Positions 5,657 through 7,626 of a stretch of DNA of 7,626 bases are shown piece by piece. The DNA comes from RGIG6904 sp024680835 (GTDB lineage: Bacteria > Bacillota > Clostridia > Lachnospirales > Lachnospiraceae). A program made the position numbers and the translations under genes. Location: contig JAILBP010000199.1 of NCBI GenBank assembly GCA_024680835.1, positions 1 to 7,626 of the forward strand. Reading direction: 5' to 3'. The notes beneath the pieces are model-generated. The model did no database searches. It was not told the DNA's origin and saw only the letters and a list, made by a program, of their open reading frames with translations. Each line of letters starts with the position of its first letter. Position 1 is the stretch's first letter.

Positions 5657-7132
5657 ATGAATAAATATAACCTTGAAGATCGCGGGGATACACCGATCTA
5701 TGAGTTCCTGTACAAGAGTATAAGAGATGATATAAAGAACGGAATTTTGCGTGCAGGGGAGAAAATGCCTTCAAAGCGTACGCTGGCGCATGAGTACGGA
5801 GTCAGCCTGATCACGGTACAGAATGCATATGAGCAGCTCGTGATGGAGGGATATCTGGACTCTGTTACGAGAAAGGGGTATTACATTGCGGATATCGTGC
5901 CGGTGTCTGTGATCCGGGGAGATGATCGTATGGTGGATGGATCCGGCAACAGGTCAGGTGCAGGCAAAAATACGACTTCGGGCGACAGGCGTAAACCGGC
6001 CTTAAAGGACAGTATGGGTTGCGAATTCAGGTCTGATGCACACATCGACCTTGCAACAGGACGTATCAGATGCGGTAATTTCCCTTATGGTACCTGGTCG
6101 CGGCTCATGCGTAAAACCCTTGCGGACGAGGAGAGCAGCTTCCTGCAGAAACCGGAGAGCACGGGGCTTTATGAGCTGAGGGTTGCAATATCGGATTATC
6201 TGCGCACTGAAAAAGGACTTATGTACGATCCGGAAAATATTGTGATCGGTGCGGGGACAGAGTATCTTTATACTATGGTGGTCTGGCTTTTAGGGAGAAA
6301 CGGGATGTACGCCGTGGAAGATCCGGGACACCTGACTGTAAGTCGAATCTTTGAGGCAAACGGAGTAAAAGTTCTCTATATACCGGTAGATTCAGAGGGT
6401 TTCTCCATAAGGGATCTGAATGTCACAAACCCTCTTGCCATACATATATCTCCGTCACATCAGTTCCCTACGGGTGTGGTGATGCCTGCTAAGAGGCGCC
6501 ATGACATCATAGAATGGGCGAAGGTGCATAACTGCTATATAATAGAGGATGATTACGACAGTGAATTCAGGTATCAGGGGAGACCGGTGCCTGCCATGGC
6601 AGGTTTAGACAGGGATCATGTGATCTATATGAATACTTTTTCCAGAACTCTGTCACCATCGGTGAGGATCGCTTATATGGCGCTGCCTGATGCGCTGGCA
6701 AAACTCTGCAGGGAAAAGCTGGGATTCATGACCTGTCCCGTGTCCGTGGCCGATCAGATGACACTGGCTAAATTCATAGATGGCGGTTACTACACCCGCC
6801 ATATTTCACGGATGAAAAAGTTTTATCATATAAACAGAGACAGAATACTGGAGGAGATAAAAAACTCCGGTTTCGGAAACTGTGTGGACATCAGGGGAGA
6901 GGGTACGGGACTTCATTTTCTGATGGAGGTAAAGGATGAGAATGTGGATATGGAAAAATATATTCACAGTCTGTACGACAGAGGTATACATATAAAGCGG
7001 GTATCCGACTACAGCAAGCGAAGTTTTTCGCAGTATGAAAGGCTTTTGATCTTCAGCTACTCCCATATCCTGCCGGAGGAACTGCCGGGGGTTTTTGATG
7101 AAATGAAAGAAGAAATTCTTTCCTGCAGATGA
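5657..7132 (+). CDS. MocR-family transcriptional regulator (GntR winged helix fused to aminotransferase-like domain), PLP lysine replaced
   Basis: A 491-residue protein, within the 460-500 usual for MocR/GabR/PdxR regulators. Residues about 10-78 are a GntR winged helix-turn-helix: 'PIYEFLYKSIRDDIKNGIL' then 'GEKMPSKRTLAHEYGVSLITVQNAYEQLVMEGYL'. A polar, low-complexity linker follows (about 83-125), then a fold type I aminotransferase-like domain with 'GAGTEYL', 'EDPGH', 'SPSHQFPTG' at 265-273 and 'EDDYDSEFRY' at 297-306 (Asp298 and Tyr300 are the likely cofactor contacts). The segment expected to hold the Schiff-base lysine reads 'MNTFSRTLSPSVRIAY', with Arg330 at that position. The domain may therefore bind PLP non-covalently or not at all. 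AGGA sits 7 nt before ATG 5657. The gene stands alone after the ecf operon; its target is unknown and could be itself, a neighbour, or a distant PLP or amino-compound gene. Confidence 0.92.
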   Translation: MNKYNLEDRGDTPIYEFLYKSIRDDIKNGILRAGEKMPSKRTLAHEYGVSLITVQNAYEQLVMEGYLDSVTRKGYYIADIVPVSVIRGDDRMVDGSGNRSGAGKNTTSGDRRKPALKDSMGCEFRSDAHIDLATGRIRCGNFPYGTWSRLMRKTLADEESSFLQKPESTGLYELRVAISDYLRTEKGLMYDPENIVIGAGTEYLYTMVVWLLGRNGMYAVEDPGHLTVSRIFEANGVKVLYIPVDSEGFSIRDLNVTNPLAIHISPSHQFPTGVVMPAKRRHDIIEWAKVHNCYIIEDDYDSEFRYQGRPVPAMAGLDRDHVIYMNTFSRTLSPSVRIAYMALPDALAKLCREKLGFMTCPVSVADQMTLAKFIDGGYYTRHISRMKKFYHINRDRILEEIKNSGFGNCVDIRGEGTGLHFLMEVKDENVDMEKYIHSLYDRGIHIKRVSDYSKRSFSQYERLLIFSYSHILPEELPGVFDEMKEEILSCR

Positions 7133-7170
7133 TTTTTTTGAAATGAACAAAAACTTCTGCAATATATTTA

Positions 7171-7199
7171 TTGACAATTTGTATACAATGTGCGAAAAT
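7171..7199 (+). promoter_or_regulatory. Candidate distal promoter of the DUF975 gene
   Basis: A consensus -35 TTGACA (7171-7176) is followed after 17 bp by GAAAAT (7194-7199), a four-of-six -10, with TG at 7191-7192 giving an extended -10. A GntR-like palindrome lies in the spacer. This promoter would leave a leader of about 95 nt. Confidence 0.45.
7179..7188. promoter_or_regulatory. TTGTATACAA palindrome, candidate GntR-family operator
   Basis: A perfect 10-bp palindrome placed between the -35 and -10 boxes of the distal candidate promoter. The core TTGTATACAA resembles the operator of Bacillus subtilis GntR (established knowledge: CTTGTATACAAG core). Which regulator would bind it here is unknown; the adjacent MocR has a differently sequenced palindrome upstream. 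Confidence 0.45.
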
Positions 7200-7242
7200 A
7201 CGAAACTGTTAAAGGATGTGCGGTTGTGATTCAGATTATGTG

Positions 7243-7271
7243 TTCGCAGCTGCCAGTCATTACACTATAAT
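7243..7271 (+). promoter_or_regulatory. Candidate proximal promoter of the DUF975 gene
   Basis: A perfect -10 TATAAT (7266-7271) lies 17 bp after TTCGCA (7243-7248), a four-of-six -35. The start of transcription would be near 7278, just before the AGGAGG ribosome binding site at 7286-7291. The palindrome AATACGTATT (7269-7278) overlaps the -10. Confidence 0.5.
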
Positions 7272-7300
7272 ACGTATTGTTCAATAGGAGGAGAGGACAA

Positions 7301-7626
7301 ATGGACAGACCAACAATCAGACAGATGGCCAGGAACGACCTGGGCAACAAGATCTTCGGCAAAGGATGGCTTATGGCTTTGCTGGCAACTTTATTTTTTT
7401 CAATTATCTACAGTGCAGCGAGCGGAACCGTAATCGGTGCGTTCATTCTCTACGGACCGCTGGTGATTGGTTTGACATCTGCATTCCTTACTATCAGCCG
7501 TAAAAAGACAGACATGGAAATTGGCGAGATGTTCAGCGTTGGTTTTGGTGATTTCGGACGTAACCTTATGGTAGGTCTTATGACTGAGATCTTTATCATG
7601 CTGTGGTCATGCCTTTTCGTTATCCC
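7301..7626 (+). CDS. DUF975 family membrane protein, N-terminal part, 3' truncated by window
   Basis: The frame is open from ATG 7301 to the window edge (108 full codons). A strong AGGAGG (7286-7291) precedes the start by 9 nt. The protein begins 'MDRPTIRQMARNDLGNKIFGKGW', a polar N-terminal helix like that of DUF975 proteins. It continues with hydrophobic segments at about 22-40, 43-63 and 88-107, and shows family-like 'YGPLVIGLTSAFLTISRKK', 'EIGEMFSVGFGDFGRNL' and 'LWSCLFVIP'. The function of DUF975 is not known; members are multi-pass membrane proteins common in Lachnospiraceae and other Firmicutes. The gene appears to have its own promoters and to be a separate unit from the MocR gene. 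Confidence 0.8.
   Translation, partial: MDRPTIRQMARNDLGNKIFGKGWLMALLATLFFSIIYSAASGTVIGAFILYGPLVIGLTSAFLTISRKKTDMEIGEMFSVGFGDFGRNLMVGLMTEIFIMLWSCLFVI

Noticed and set aside
6961..6969. TATTCACAG inside the MocR gene, matching the repeat end
   Set aside because: It is only a 9-base match with no partner arm nearby, and it lies in conserved coding sequence, so it is coincidence.
7105..7139. Intrinsic terminator at the end of the MocR gene (GAAAGAA / TTCTTTC then T7)
   Set aside because: The stem is only 7 bp and AT-rich, lies inside the coding region, and is separated from the T-run by 10 nt. It is at best a weak terminator.

Overview
The window looks like chromosomal DNA from an anaerobic Firmicute, most likely a Lachnospiraceae (Butyrivibrio / Roseburia-like). 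This rests on moderate GC, AGGAGG-type ribosome binding sites, Clostridia-type protein sequences and a DUF975 protein. The family call is an inference from protein style and gene content; no rRNA or other marker gene is present. All supported genes lie on the + strand.

Layout: (1) 1-2489 is a tightly packed operon: the 3' end of an AIR-synthase-related (PurM/HypE-like) gene, an Lrp/AsnC regulator, a class I/II PLP aminotransferase and the tRNA wobble methyltransferase trmL. The last three are joined by 1-nt stop/start overlaps or close spacing. (2) 2546-5391 holds the complete energising module of an energy-coupling factor (ECF) vitamin/metal transporter: ecfA1, ecfA2 and ecfT. No substrate-binding S component is present, so the module probably serves S proteins encoded elsewhere. 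(3) 5657-7132 encodes a MocR-type regulator (GntR winged helix fused to an aminotransferase-like domain) whose PLP-lysine position reads arginine. (4) 7301 to the window end is the start of a DUF975 membrane protein with two candidate promoters and a GntR-type palindrome.

The most unusual feature is a pair of related non-coding inverted-repeat elements. One of 227 bp (3432-3658) is wedged between ecfA1 and ecfA2; one of 115 bp (5442-5556) follows ecfT. Both have perfect 17-bp terminal inverted repeats around the shared core TATTCACAGCC / GGCTGTGAATA. They differ by a compensatory T-A to A-T change within those repeats. Their right-hand 46 bp agree at 40 positions. The long copy also contains nested internal stems, including a hairpin with 23-position arms and one mismatch, and carries the motif CAGCAAGCTG in two hairpin loops. 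These look like a MITE-like or structured-RNA repeat family inserted into the transporter locus. A separate perfect 12-2-12 palindrome precedes the MocR gene and is a good operator candidate.

How the genes may work together: EcfA1, EcfA2 and EcfT form the ATP-driven motor for micronutrient uptake. The upstream operon combines amino-acid metabolism and its regulation with tRNA modification. The MocR protein may sense a PLP-related or amino-compound ligand, but its target is not evident here.
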